64,000 bases of DNA from positions 32,313 to 96,312 of the forward strand of contig JBEHWX010000008.1 in NCBI GenBank assembly GCA_048498995.1, written 5' to 3'. Origin of the DNA: JBEHWX01 sp048498995 (GTDB lineage Bacteria > Bacteroidota > Ignavibacteria > OLB7). Within the stretch, counting starts at the first letter, position 1; every line of letters starts with the position of its first letter. Positions 1 to 9,177 of the stretch are shown one piece after another. Both the position numbers and the translations under genes were made by a program. The notes beneath the pieces are model-generated. The model saw only the letters and a list, made by a program, of their open reading frames with translations, did no database searches and had not been told where the DNA came from.

Positions 1-1051
1 CGAAGTGCGCGCCGATCACGATCAGCTCATCGCGCAGCTTCGGATCGTTCCCCGGAAGAACGCCGACCACGTTCGGCACCCGCGCGCGATGCAGGTTCAC
101 GTCGGTGGCGAGGGTGGCGCGCCAGCCGGCCGGAAGGAACGAGGCGGGCTTCCGCGTCGAGTCGATCCCGCTCTGAATGGCGGCCAGATCGCGGCCGGCG
201 GCATCGCGCAGCCCGTCGAAGGGAGCAAGGAGCGTGAAGGCGGCCGGGATATCCGCGTGGGAGAAGTTGCGATCCAGGCGGATCGGCTCCAGACGTCCGG
301 TATCTCCCGGCTGGTCGATGAAGAGGATGCCGGCGGCGCCATGCTCGCGCGCGTTGGCGACCTTGGCGGCAAGGTCAGCGTGCCGGCCGAACTCGCCGTG
401 CGGGTTGGCGCCGTCCGGGGAGCGCCGCATCACCAGCACGATCTTCCCATGCGCGTCCACGCCGGCGTAATCGTCGTAGCCGAGCGAGCTGGCGGTGATG
501 CCGTAGCCGACGAAGAGGATCTCGCCGGAGATGGTGCCGGAGGCACTGAACCCGGCCGGGTTGAATCCGCGTCCGACCTCGAGCGCGCGAGTGCCGGATG
601 GGGAGGTCACGCTCAGCGCATTCCTGGCGCCGAGCTCCACGTGCGAGGCGTAGTCGAACCAGCGGTAATAGTCATGATCTCCCGGCAGCGGCCGGAGTCC
701 GCTCAGCTTGAACTGGTCGGCGATGAACGCCGCGGCGTCGCTGTTCCCCCGCTCGCCGGTCTTCCGTCCGGCCAGCGAATCCCCCGCGAGGAAGCGGACC
801 ATCCCCTTCAGCGATTCCGGCGAGACGGTGTCGGCGGCCGCGCCCGGACGCTCCGGAGCGACGGGGCTCTCGGGCGCGGCGAGCCACCGGACGGCCGGGG
901 CCGGCGAGCCCGGATGCGGCGCGATCCGCGACGGCGCGATCCGCGACGGCGCGATCCGCGGCGGCGCGGCAAGCGACGACAGCGAAAGAAGAAGCATGGA
1001 AGCCGGCAGGAGCCCGATGAATGGCCGGCGCGAAGAGAATGAGGCGTTCAT
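1..1051 (-). CDS. M28-family zinc peptidase with PA domain, N-terminal part (gene runs off the window)
   Basis: The frame is open from an ATG at 1051 to the window edge, about 350 codons. An N-terminal signal peptide (hydrophobic core LLPASMLLLSLSSLAA) predicts export. It is followed by a linker of SRIAP pentapeptides made of a 15-bp tandem repeat. Residues about 70-115 (SLKGMVRFLAGDSLAGRKTG) match the start of M28 aminopeptidases. Residues about 150-290 look like a protease-associated domain (ILFVGYGI, GKIVLVMR, GAAGILFI). The sequence then reaches VPNVVGVLPG and DELIVIGAHF, where the window ends exactly at the first zinc-binding His of the M28 HxD motif. The catalytic core therefore lies outside the window. 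The family releases N-terminal amino acids or processes secreted peptides; the substrate here cannot be told. The family call is firm for a partial gene. Confidence 0.85.
   Translation of the reverse strand, partial: MNASFSSRRPFIGLLPASMLLLSLSSLAAPPRIAPSRIAPSRIAPHPGSPAPAVRWLAAPESPVAPERPGAAADTVSPESLKGMVRFLAGDSLAGRKTGERGNSDAAAFIADQFKLSGLRPLPGDHDYYRWFDYASHVELGARNALSVTSPSGTRALEVGRGFNPAGFSASGTISGEILFVGYGITASSLGYDDYAGVDAHGKIVLVMRRSPDGANPHGEFGRHADLAAKVANAREHGAAGILFIDQPGDTGRLEPIRLDRNFSHADIPAAFTLLAPFDGLRDAAGRDLAAIQSGIDSTRKPASFLPAGWRATLATDVNLHRARVPNVVGVLPGNDPKLRDELIVIGAHF
915..965 (-). repeat. 15-bp tandem repeat (about 3 units) coding for SRIAP in the M28 peptidase
   Basis: Read on the minus strand the unit is GCGGATCGCGCCGTC. 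It belongs to the same 15-bp family as the arrays at 32352-32501, 41257-41331 and 17328-17420, but here it is read in a different reading frame. Confidence 0.8.
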
Positions 1052-1214
1052 GGATCGGAGATGATTCGTTCGTCGAGCAGGCCGCGGAGGATTGCGGGGC
1101 GGCATCGCGGGCGCTTGGGATGCGGCCGGATCGGAGGCGCGGCACGGGGCGCAAAGTACGACGGAACCGATCACATCGAAAGAGGGCTCCCCGGCGACGT
1201 CCGGTCCGGATACG

Positions 1215-1252
1215 AAGCGGTCCCGCCGGACGTGCGCCCGACGGGACCGCTT
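1215..1252 (-). terminator. Hairpin terminator after the peroxiredoxin gene
   Basis: The 11-bp inverted arms AAGCGGTCCCG and CGGGACCGCTT surround a 16-nt loop, about 75 nt beyond the stop codon of the peroxiredoxin gene. There is no long T-run. Confidence 0.6.
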
Positions 1253-1327
1253 GCACATGGCATCTTCCGACAGCATCTCCTCTCCGACTCCGTCCACGCC
1301 GCGAAGGGCGGGCGGGTCGGAGAGCGA

Positions 1328-1777
1328 TCACCGCTCGGTCGTCTGCGTGATGGCGTCGAGAACCTCCGCGGCATGATCGGTCGGGTCGACCTCATCCCAC
1401 GTCTTCTCGATCGTCCCCTTCTCGTCGATGAGGAAGGTGACCCGCTTGGCCCAGGTTCCCTTGCGGGAGACGCCGTAGGCCTCGCAGATGGCGCCGTCGG
1501 CGTCGACGATGAGGGGGAAGTTCAGGTTGTATTTCCGCGTGAACGCCTGGTGCGACGCATCGTCATCCATGCTGACGCCGAAGACCACGGCATTGGCCGC
1601 GTCGAAATCCTCCTTCGAGTCCCGGAAGCCGCAGGCCTCGCGGGTGCAGCCGGGGGTATCATCCTGAGGATAGAAGAAGAGGACGACCTTGCGCCCGGTA
1701 TAGTCGTGGAGGGAAACGGTGGTTCCCCCGGTCGTCGTTGCCGTGAAATCTGGCGCGGGTGTTCCTGGCTGAAGCAT
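1328..1777 (-). CDS. bcp: Thioredoxin-dependent peroxiredoxin, BCP/PrxQ type
   Basis: A 149-residue cytoplasmic thiol peroxidase that reduces hydrogen peroxide and organic hydroperoxides using thioredoxin. The N-terminus MLQPGTPAPDF and the active-site stretch FYPQDDTPGCTREACGF are diagnostic: C44 is the peroxidatic cysteine and C49 the resolving cysteine at the +5 spacing of the PrxQ subgroup. The ATG at 1777 was chosen because the homologous region starts there and a GGAGG lies 7 nt upstream; the frame stays open much further upstream, but that part has no family resemblance. Length is normal for the family (about 150). It stands alone between a cupin gene and a peptidase gene on the same strand, with its own terminator at 1215-1252. 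Confidence 0.95.
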   Translation of the reverse strand: MLQPGTPAPDFTATTTGGTTVSLHDYTGRKVVLFFYPQDDTPGCTREACGFRDSKEDFDAANAVVFGVSMDDDASHQAFTRKYNLNFPLIVDADGAICEAYGVSRKGTWAKRVTFLIDEKGTIEKTWDEVDPTDHAAEVLDAITQTTER

Positions 1778-2049
1778 CTGGTACCTCCGTGGAGAGATGA
1801 GTGAGGCGATCGCCGCCTGGAGCGCGCCCCGAATCGTCCGAAGCATCATAACTAGTACGTCCATTGACGACCGGGAAGCCGCAAACCAGGGGCCGCTTCC
1901 CGGAGCATCCCCTTCCTGTTTCCCGATCGTAAAAGCGCCGGCGCCGCGTCGACATCGGATAACGACATCGGATAACGACATCGGCGCCCGAGATCGTGCA
2001 CCGGCGCGGGAGCATCGACCGAGCGCCGTTGCGCTCTCCGGTCGAGAAA

Positions 2050-2397
2050 TCATCCGGCCGTGCCCGGCTCGGCGCGGAGCGAGGGATGCGGCGCCATGCA
2101 CACCAGCAGAACCAGCCGCTCGTCGGAATGGTTCCTGACGCCGTGGATCTCGCCGGCCGGCGCCACGCAGGCTCCTCCGGCCGACACCTCGGACTCGGTC
2201 TCTCCCACCAGGAACGCTCCGCGTCCTTCCAGAACGAAATAGATCTTGTCGCTCTCGGCGTGCGTGTGCGCCTTCTGCGCCTGGCCGGGGAGCAGACAGT
2301 AGAGATCGGCGAACATCCGGTGCGTCTCGAAGAGATTCACCTTCACCATTTTCTCGGGATCGAAGCGGACGAGCTCGGTGTAGCTTGGGAGTATCAT
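2050..2397 (-). CDS. Small single-domain cupin protein
   Basis: A 115-residue protein that is one cupin beta-barrel. Cupin motif 1 is seen as HTHAESDKIYFVLEGRGAFLVG (two His and a Glu-like metal-ligand region, residues about 44-65) and motif 2 as PAGEIHGVRNHSDERLVLL (residues about 81-99, His ligand). Such proteins bind one divalent metal; functions range from mannose-6-phosphate isomerase-like enzymes to sensor or storage roles, and nothing here separates them. There is no signal peptide, so it is probably cytoplasmic. The start ATG at 2397 gives a normal N-terminus. The gene is divergent from the alpha-2-macroglobulin gene. Confidence 0.85.
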   Translation of the reverse strand: MILPSYTELVRFDPEKMVKVNLFETHRMFADLYCLLPGQAQKAHTHAESDKIYFVLEGRGAFLVGETESEVSAGGACVAPAGEIHGVRNHSDERLVLLVCMAPHPSLRAEPGTAG

Positions 2398-2691
2398 GGC
2401 TATGGGCTTGCGTTCAGGGTACGGGCCGGCAAGCTAGACAATCGCGCTCGGACGGCAAGGGAGACGCGCCACGGGGAGCGCGCCCCGGGTTACATCGGCC
2501 GATTCGCGGTTCATTCCATATACGGCTTCATCGATCGGCGGAGCATGGCCACGCGGCGATGCACCGGACCGTTCAAACCGCCGCGAGGTCCCGGTGTCTG
2601 TAGCGTTGGCGCTTTCATTGCAGGGAGCCAACGACTAAGTTTTCGATCGTTCCTTCCTTCGTCCGACGAGTTACCCTCGAGGATCGCTCTC

Positions 2692-5600
2692 ATGAGACTG
2701 ACCCACGTATCGACCAAGCTCTTCCTTCTCCTGTCGATCGTCTTCGCCGTGGCCTTCGCCGGCGACGACAACCCCCTCTTCTTCGGCATCTCCACCTCCC
2801 GGATCTACGCGCCGGGAGATTCGACCATCTCCGTCGAGCTCAACGGCAACACGCGGGAGAAGACCCGGTTCCACTTCCGCGCCTATCGCGTGGACAACCC
2901 GGTGGAGTTCTTCCTCAAGCAGCGCGATCCGCATTCGCCGGAGCTCGCCTCGGCGCCGCCGAACACGTTCGACATGATCCGCCAGGGGGTCGACCGCGCC
3001 ACGCGCGACGCGCGCTACGCCGCGCGCGACGTGATGCCGGAGAAGGCGCGCATTACCATTCGCGACCTCACCGATCTGAACGGCACCAGGAAGGAGCTCC
3101 GGGCGCGCGCCGTCAAGACCTCCAACCGGGTCACGCCGCCGAAGGAGACGAAGGATCACGCCCTCCCGGACAAGGCCTCGGGCTATGCCGTCGTGGCCGA
3201 ATGGGATCACGAGGTGACGCCGAAGTCCGACGCCACATGGTTCTACGAGAGCGTGCCGGTGCCGATCACCTCCAAGGGAGTCTATCTGATCGAGGCCTCC
3301 GCCGTCGGCAAGCGCGCGGTGACCGCGCTGGTGATCTCCGAGCTCGGCATGGTGATCAAGCAGGCCGAGGGGGAGGCGGTGGTCTTCGTCGTCAACCGGA
3401 CCACCGGCCAGAAGGTGAGCTCCTTCCCGCTGACGTTCGCGCGCAACCGGCAGGTGCTCTCCGAGCAGAGCACCGACGGCGACGGCGTGGCCTCGGCCAC
3501 GATCCCCCCGCCCCCGCCGGACACGGCGACCACGGATGACGACGACATGTGGGAATGGCGCTGGCGCAAGCGGCAGCTCATGGTGCTCGGCGAGCGCGAC
3601 GGCAACTTCGTGATCTCCGAGCCCTGGGGCGGCTACGACGAGCAGGAGCCGGGACGGGTCTATCTCCATACCGATCGCCCGGTCTACCGCCCCGGCCAGA
3701 TGGTCTACTACCGCGGCATCTCGCGCCACATCACCCCGGACGGCACCTACGAGACCTCCGGCGGCGACTCCGTGTTCATCGAGATCTCCGACGCGCGCAG
3801 CAACGTCTTCGCCCGCGACACCCTCCGGCTCTCCGACATGGGGACCTTCTCCGGACAGGTCCAGCTTGCCGACGAGCCCCCGCTCGGCACCTACTCGGTG
3901 AAGGTCACCATCGGGAAGAACGAGTCGTGGTTCAACTTCTCGGTCGAGGAGTACAAGAAGCCCGAGTACAAGGTGGAGGTGACGACCGACAAGAAGAACT
4001 ACACCCGCGGCGACGTGATCAACGCCACGGTGAAGGCCGATTACTTCTTCGGCTCGCCGGTGGCCAACGCGCAGGTGGAATACTTCGTCTACCGCTCCCG
4101 CTACTGGCGCCCCTGGTGGCGCGGCTCGGCCTGGGAATATCTCTACGAGGACAACGACGACTTCGCGACCTACCGGATGGAGATGATCAGCTCCGGCCAG
4201 GGGACGCTCAACCCGGACGGCACGTTCCAGATCTCCTATCAGACCGACGGGGCGGCCGACCAGGATTACGTCTATCGCGTCGAGGCCAACGTGGTCGACA
4301 ACAGCCGCCGCTCCATCTCCGGCGCCCGATCGGTGGAGGTGACGCGCGGCGAGTTCTACATCTCGCTCCGCACCGACCGCTACGTCTATCAGCCGAAGGA
4401 TCCGGTGACGATCGGCGTGCAGATCGCCACGTTCGACGGCGACCGTCCGGTGGGAACGCCGTTCCGCGCCAAGGCCTATCGCACCTGGTGGGTGCAGGAG
4501 GACACGACCGGCGACAGCACCAAGGAGTGGATCGAGCGGAAGGAGCTCCTCTGGAGCGGCAACGGCTCGACCGACGGCTCCGGCAAGGGGAGCATCACCT
4601 ACACGCCGGAGAAGGCCGGCTACACTCGGATCGAGGTGGCCGCCACCGACGGCCGCGGCACCGAGATCACCGAGGAGAGCTACGTCTACGTGGCCGACGA
4701 GCACTACGCCGACTGGTATCGCGAGGGCTCCGGCGACGTGCAGATCATCCCGGACAAGGAGTCCTACCGCCCCGGCGAAACGATGAGTGCGCTGGTGATC
4801 ATGCCGGCCGCCGGGATCGACGCGCTGATCACGGCCGAGGGAACCAAGATCTACAGCCGGCAGGTGCAGCGCCTGAACTCCACCTCCGCCATCGTCCGGA
4901 TGCCGGTCGAGGAGCGGTTCGCGCCGACCTTCTTCCTGAACGTCTCGGCGATCGTCAACAACCAGATGTACACCGAGTCGCAGCGGATCACCGTGGTGCC
5001 GCAGGGGAAGCTGCTCCAGCTGCAGGTGAAGACCGATAAGGATATCTACAAGCCGGGCGCCCGCGGCACCGTGATGGTCAGGGCGCTCGACGAGAACAAC
5101 GAGCCGGTGCCGGACGTGGAGCTGGCCGTCGGCATGGTCGACGAGGCGGTCTACTCGATCCAGCCGGACGCCACGCCGGACATCCAGCGCTTCTTCTACG
5201 GCACGCGCTGGAACCAGGTCTCGACCACGGCGTCGCTCGACTTCAACTTCTACGGCCAGGGGCTCAAGATGCGCGGTCGCGCCGCCGATGCCCTCGGCAG
5301 CAATGGCGCCGCCCCGCCGGCCCCCCCGATGATGGCCAAGGCCGCCGCGATGGCCGACCGCCGATCGCTCGCCTTTGGCGACGTGAAGGGGGAGATGTTC
5401 GTCCAGCCGACGGTGCGCAAGAACTTCAAGGACCTGATGTTCTGGACCCCCTCGGCACGCACCGACGCCGACGGCTGGGCGCGGCTCGAGGTGGAGTTCC
5501 CCGATAACCTGACCACCTGGCGGATCACCGCGCGCGGCGTTACCCGCGCAACGGCCGTCGGCCAGGCGGTGGCCCGCGTGATCGCCCGCAAGGATCTACT

Positions 5601-7578
5601 GGTCCGGATGGAGACCCCGCGCTTCCTCACGCAGGGGGATGAGCTGCTGATCGCGACGACCGTGCACAACTACCTCTCGACCGGCAAGGTGACGAAGGTG
5701 CAGCTGGCCGGCCAGAACGTGGCGCTCGATGAACGGGAACGGACGCTGACCATCCCGGCAAACGGCGAGCAGCGGGTCGACTGGAAGATCAAGGCGCCGA
5801 AGACCGGAACGGCCACGCTGACGGTGAAGGCGCTCACCAACGAGGAGTCCGACGCGATGGAGCTGACCGTGCCGGTGATGCCGCGCGGCCTGCGGGTGGC
5901 CACCGGCAACGCCGCCGAGATCGAGGAGCAGACCGGCTCCCGGACGATGAGCTTCACCCTGCCGGAGAACAGCGATCCCTCCACCGGCTCGATTCACGTG
6001 ACGCTCTCCCCCTCGCTCGCCTCCTCGATCTTCAACGCGCTGGATGAGCTGATCGGCTACCCGTACGGCTGCGTCGAGCAGACGATGAGCCGCTTCCTGC
6101 CGACGGTCGTGGTGGACAACACGCTCAAGCAGCTCAACGTGCCGTTCGACGAGAAGAAGCGGGCGGAGATCCCGAAGATGGTCAACAAGGGGCTGACGAA
6201 GCTCTACGGCATGCAGCACGATGACGGCGGCTGGGGATGGTGGAGCAACGACGAGAGCGATCCGTTCATGACCGCCTACGTGATGTACGGCATGACGATC
6301 GCCCGCTCGGCCGGCTACGAGGTGATCCAGGAGCGCTACGACAACGGCCTGAAGGCGCTCCGCGCGGCGATCGAGGCCGCCCCGCGCCCGGCCACCCCTC
6401 GGGAGCGCTCGGTGGAGGCGACCACGCAGGCCTACATGCTCTACGTGATGAGCATGATCGGCAAGGGAACGCCGCAGGAGTATCTCCGGACCCGGATCGC
6501 GACGCTGGCGAAGGTGGACACGCTGAACAACTACGCCCGCGCCCTGCTGGCGATGGCGGCCAACTATCAGAACGACCGCTCCACGGCGCTGGCCCTGGCC
6601 GGACAGCTCGAGCGCGGCGCCACGGTGAGCTCGCCGTATGCCTTCTGGAAGGGACGCACCTGGCACTACAACTGGCAGGACGATCAGGTGGAGACCTCCG
6701 CGGCCGTGATCAAGGCGCTGCTGGAGCTGCGCGGCGAGACCGAGCTGACGCATCAGGGGATCCGCTGGCTCGTGGCGCAGAAGGTCGGCGATGCCTGGCA
6801 CAACACGCGGCAGACGGCGATGGTGATCTACTCGCTGAGCGATTATCTCAAGAGCTCCCGCGAGATGAGCCCGGACTACACTGTGGTCGTGAGGGTCAAC
6901 GGCACGCAGGTCTATTCCAAGCGGATGACCGGCGCCGACGTCTTCAAGCCGGAGGAGCAGATCGCCCTGGACCGCGCCACGATCCGCAACGGCGCCAACG
7001 TGGTCACGGTGGAGAAGAGCGGCACCGGCCGTCTCTACACCACGTCGCGCCTGGTCTACTACGCCACCGGCAACGCCATCAAGCCGGCCTCGGCCGGGTT
7101 CCGCGTGACGCGGGAGTACTACACGCTCCGGAAGGAGAAGCGGGGCGATGTCTACGTCTACGCCAAGCAGCCGTTCAACGGCACGGTCAAGACCGGCGAC
7201 GAGCTCTTCGTGAAGGTGAAGGTGACGCCGGATGCCGGCTATGAGTACTTCATGCTGGAGGATCCGCTGCCGGCCGGCTGCGAGGTGGTGACCAAGACCG
7301 AGGGCTACACGATCGCCGGCGAGTCCGACTACGACGAGCAGGAGCGGGAGAAGCGCGGATTCTGGGGATGGAACTGGTGGTACGCCGACCGCGACGTGCG
7401 CGACGAGAAGGTCTCCTTCTTCGCCCGCACGGTGCTGCCGCAGCCGTACGAGTTCACCTACATCCTCAGGGCGCAGATCCCGGGGACCTACGCGATCATG
7501 CCGTCGGTGGCTTCGCTGATGTACTACCCGGAGGTACGGGGCAACGGCAACCTGCTGTCGATGACGATCACGCCGTGA
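2692..7578 (+). CDS. Bacterial alpha-2-macroglobulin with intact thioester (protease-trapping protein)
   Basis: A 1628-residue secreted or periplasmic protein. The ATG at 2692 starts a clear signal peptide (LFLLLSIVFAVAFA). The open frame extends 696 nt upstream, but that part runs antisense over the cupin gene and is not protein-like. Macroglobulin-type domains fill the N-terminal half; an MG2-type motif VYLHTDRPVYRPGQ lies near residue 324. The A2M domain (MFWTPSARTDADGWARLEVE) lies near 914-935. The thioester domain contains YPYGCVEQ with C1127 and Q1130, the pair that forms the internal thioester. This bond reacts with attacking proteases after bait cleavage, so the protein should trap and immobilise foreign proteases at the cell envelope. 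A low-complexity Ala/Pro/Met segment near residues 872-890 could be the bait region. In many bacteria the gene is paired with pbpC (penicillin-binding protein 1C); no such neighbour is present. Confidence 0.93.
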   Translation: MRLTHVSTKLFLLLSIVFAVAFAGDDNPLFFGISTSRIYAPGDSTISVELNGNTREKTRFHFRAYRVDNPVEFFLKQRDPHSPELASAPPNTFDMIRQGVDRATRDARYAARDVMPEKARITIRDLTDLNGTRKELRARAVKTSNRVTPPKETKDHALPDKASGYAVVAEWDHEVTPKSDATWFYESVPVPITSKGVYLIEASAVGKRAVTALVISELGMVIKQAEGEAVVFVVNRTTGQKVSSFPLTFARNRQVLSEQSTDGDGVASATIPPPPPDTATTDDDDMWEWRWRKRQLMVLGERDGNFVISEPWGGYDEQEPGRVYLHTDRPVYRPGQMVYYRGISRHITPDGTYETSGGDSVFIEISDARSNVFARDTLRLSDMGTFSGQVQLADEPPLGTYSVKVTIGKNESWFNFSVEEYKKPEYKVEVTTDKKNYTRGDVINATVKADYFFGSPVANAQVEYFVYRSRYWRPWWRGSAWEYLYEDNDDFATYRMEMISSGQGTLNPDGTFQISYQTDGAADQDYVYRVEANVVDNSRRSISGARSVEVTRGEFYISLRTDRYVYQPKDPVTIGVQIATFDGDRPVGTPFRAKAYRTWWVQEDTTGDSTKEWIERKELLWSGNGSTDGSGKGSITYTPEKAGYTRIEVAATDGRGTEITEESYVYVADEHYADWYREGSGDVQIIPDKESYRPGETMSALVIMPAAGIDALITAEGTKIYSRQVQRLNSTSAIVRMPVEERFAPTFFLNVSAIVNNQMYTESQRITVVPQGKLLQLQVKTDKDIYKPGARGTVMVRALDENNEPVPDVELAVGMVDEAVYSIQPDATPDIQRFFYGTRWNQVSTTASLDFNFYGQGLKMRGRAADALGSNGAAPPAPPMMAKAAAMADRRSLAFGDVKGEMFVQPTVRKNFKDLMFWTPSARTDADGWARLEVEFPDNLTTWRITARGVTRATAVGQAVARVIARKDLLVRMETPRFLTQGDELLIATTVHNYLSTGKVTKVQLAGQNVALDERERTLTIPANGEQRVDWKIKAPKTGTATLTVKALTNEESDAMELTVPVMPRGLRVATGNAAEIEEQTGSRTMSFTLPENSDPSTGSIHVTLSPSLASSIFNALDELIGYPYGCVEQTMSRFLPTVVVDNTLKQLNVPFDEKKRAEIPKMVNKGLTKLYGMQHDDGGWGWWSNDESDPFMTAYVMYGMTIARSAGYEVIQERYDNGLKALRAAIEAAPRPATPRERSVEATTQAYMLYVMSMIGKGTPQEYLRTRIATLAKVDTLNNYARALLAMAANYQNDRSTALALAGQLERGATVSSPYAFWKGRTWHYNWQDDQVETSAAVIKALLELRGETELTHQGIRWLVAQKVGDAWHNTRQTAMVIYSLSDYLKSSREMSPDYTVVVRVNGTQVYSKRMTGADVFKPEEQIALDRATIRNGANVVTVEKSGTGRLYTTSRLVYYATGNAIKPASAGFRVTREYYTLRKEKRGDVYVYAKQPFNGTVKTGDELFVKVKVTPDAGYEYFMLEDPLPAGCEVVTKTEGYTIAGESDYDEQEREKRGFWGWNWWYADRDVRDEKVSFFARTVLPQPYEFTYILRAQIPGTYAIMPSVASLMYYPEVRGNGNLLSMTITP

Positions 7579-7628
7579 GGCCGGGCCGCCCCGGCGCGGC
7601 TTATCCCACGTGCCCATCCGATGCTGCT

Positions 7629-7659
7629 CGACGGGCCGGCGCGAACCGCCGGCCCGTCG
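7629..7659 (+). terminator. Hairpin terminator after the alpha-2-macroglobulin gene
   Basis: A perfect 12-bp stem (CGACGGGCCGGC with GCCGGCCCGTCG) surrounds a 7-nt loop, 50 nt after the stop codon. Confidence 0.7.
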
Positions 7660-7830
7660 CCGTTCAGGGTCGTCCGGAATCGGCGATTCCGGGGGGATTC
7701 CAGGGTGCTGGAGAATTGCCCGGCCGATCGTAGATTTTCGGTGCGGCGTTTGACGGTAAGTGCTTTCGAGGGAGCTCCGGGCCGACCTCCCTCACCCGAT
7801 ACGAACCGACGGCTCGAGGCATCTGAGCAT

Positions 7831-8805
7831 ATGGCATACGATCCCAAATCGGACGAATTCCTTTCCCCCTGCGATCTCTGCGGCAGCTTCAGCTTCACGA
7901 CGCTGCAATCGCGGGAGGGGAGCACCGTGCATCGCTGCTCCGACTGCGGCCTGGTGACCGTTTCGCGCCCCCCCCGGGGAGCCAGCGGCTCGGCCGGCGG
8001 CGCGGTACACGGCACGGTCAACGGCGCGGCGCGCAACGGACATCGTCCGGTCGCCGCCAGCCCGGTTCGGGTCGTTCCCTTCCTTCCCCCCTTCAAGCGC
8101 GCCCTCGACCGGGTACGCGAGGGGGTGCCGAGCATCCTTCTGGTCGGCGGCGAGAGCCTGGCGTTCCATGCCGCGGCCCGGCGCGTCGGCGCCAAGGTGA
8201 CCGCCGTGGTCGACCCCGGCACGCCGGTCCCGGCCGACGTGGTGGCCAACGACAGCTCGATCGAGCTGGCACCGTTCATCCCGGAGCAGTTCGACGTGAT
8301 CGTCTGCGCCGGCTGCATCGAGACGTTCGAGTCTCCCTCGATGTTCTTCGAGCGGACGCGCGCGTGGCTCTCGACCGGCGGCGTGCTCCTGATCGGCGCG
8401 CGCAACGCCAGCTCGCTGGCCGCGCGGCTCTGGCCCTCGCGCTGGATGCAGCGGAACGCCTCCGGCGTGGAGCACCTGCTGAGCACGCCGGTGATCCGCC
8501 GCTACGCCTCCCGCTTCGGATTCGATGTGGCCTCGGTGCATGCGCGAAGCACCGCCCGCGTGGTGCGCCGGGTCGTCTCGGCCGACGGGCATCATCTCGG
8601 CGCGCTCGGCCGCGCGCTGGCGATCCCGGTGGCCGCCGCCTCCAACGTGCTGAACCTGGGGGACGAGCTCTGGGTGGAGCTCACCAAGCGGGGAGTCACC
8701 GTCCGCCCGATCATGAAGCCGCTGGAGGAGGAGCAGTCGCCGGGCCTCGCGCCGGCCGCGCTCTACACCGGCGTGCGCCGCGACGCCGTGCTGATCGACG
8801 GCTGA
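7831..8805 (+). CDS. Zinc-ribbon plus methyltransferase-like protein
   Basis: A 324-residue cytoplasmic protein. An N-terminal zinc ribbon is formed by C14/C17 (CDLCGS) and C36/C39 (CSDCGL). The rest resembles a class I SAM-dependent methyltransferase of the Methyltransf_23 type found with sugar or lipid modification. FDVIVCAGCIETFESPSMF matches the post-motif II acidic region, VLLIGARNASS matches motif III, and HLLSTPVIRRYASRFGFDV matches the usual C-terminal helix. The glycine-rich SAM loop is degenerate: ILLVGGESLAFHAAA replaces the usual E-x-G-x-G-x-G, so catalytic activity is doubtful. The start at 7831 is used because the zinc ribbon begins there; the open frame extends further upstream without homology. 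A strong terminator follows. Confidence 0.7.
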   Translation: MAYDPKSDEFLSPCDLCGSFSFTTLQSREGSTVHRCSDCGLVTVSRPPRGASGSAGGAVHGTVNGAARNGHRPVAASPVRVVPFLPPFKRALDRVREGVPSILLVGGESLAFHAAARRVGAKVTAVVDPGTPVPADVVANDSSIELAPFIPEQFDVIVCAGCIETFESPSMFFERTRAWLSTGGVLLIGARNASSLAARLWPSRWMQRNASGVEHLLSTPVIRRYASRFGFDVASVHARSTARVVRRVVSADGHHLGALGRALAIPVAAASNVLNLGDELWVELTKRGVTVRPIMKPLEEEQSPGLAPAALYTGVRRDAVLIDG

Positions 8806-8840
8806 TCGATCGCGTCACGATATGCGCGTGAGAGATTCTA

Positions 8841-8875
8841 AGCGCCCCGTTCCCCGAGAAGGAGAACGGGGCGCT
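8841..8875 (+). terminator. Strong hairpin terminator
   Basis: Perfect 12-bp arms AGCGCCCCGTTC and GAACGGGGCGCT (8841-8852 and 8864-8875) lie 36 nt after the methyltransferase-like gene. Only a weak T-rich tail follows. Confidence 0.75.
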
Positions 8876-8900
8876 CCTCGTTCATGCCGGTACGAGGAGC

Positions 8901-9177
8901 GGTGCGTAGAGCCACTCACGAAATGAGGGGGCGCACGCTGAAGACGTGCGGCTACCCCTCCACTTTCCTTCGAGCAGCTTCATTCGGTGAGGGGTGCGTA
9001 GAGCCACTCACGAAATGAGGGGGCGCACGCTGAAGACGTGCGGCTACCCCTCCACTTTCCTTCGAGCAGCTTCATTCGGTGAGGGGTGCGTAGAGCCACT
9101 CACGAAATGAGGGGGGCGCACGCTGAAGACGTGCGGCTACCCCTCCACTTTCCTTCGAGCAGCTTCATTCGGTGAGG
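8901..9177. repeat. Three head-to-tail copies of a 92-93-bp element containing a TCTTCAG-loop hairpin
   Basis: Copies begin at 8901, 8993 and 9085 and are nearly identical; the third has one extra G. Each holds an inverted repeat CGCACG-CTGAAGA-CGTGCG followed by GCTACC (8932-8956, 9024-9048, 9117-9141), plus the smaller palindrome CTCACGAAATGAG. A fourth copy starts at about 9178 and diverges at once. The units touch each other with no unique spacers, so this is not a CRISPR array. The same hairpin recurs at 46980-47002 and 63083-63108. Confidence 0.85.

Noticed and set aside
5..1042. Plus-strand open frame at the window start
   Set aside because: It is the antisense of the M28 peptidase, whose minus-strand translation shows a signal peptide, a PA domain and the start of the M28 metal motif.
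1996..2691. N-terminal extension of the alpha-2-macroglobulin frame
   Set aside because: It runs antisense over the cupin gene and has no protein character; a clear signal peptide starts at 2692.
8901..9177. Possible CRISPR array
   Set aside because: The three copies are head-to-tail without unique spacers, the unit is 92 bp, and no cas genes are nearby.
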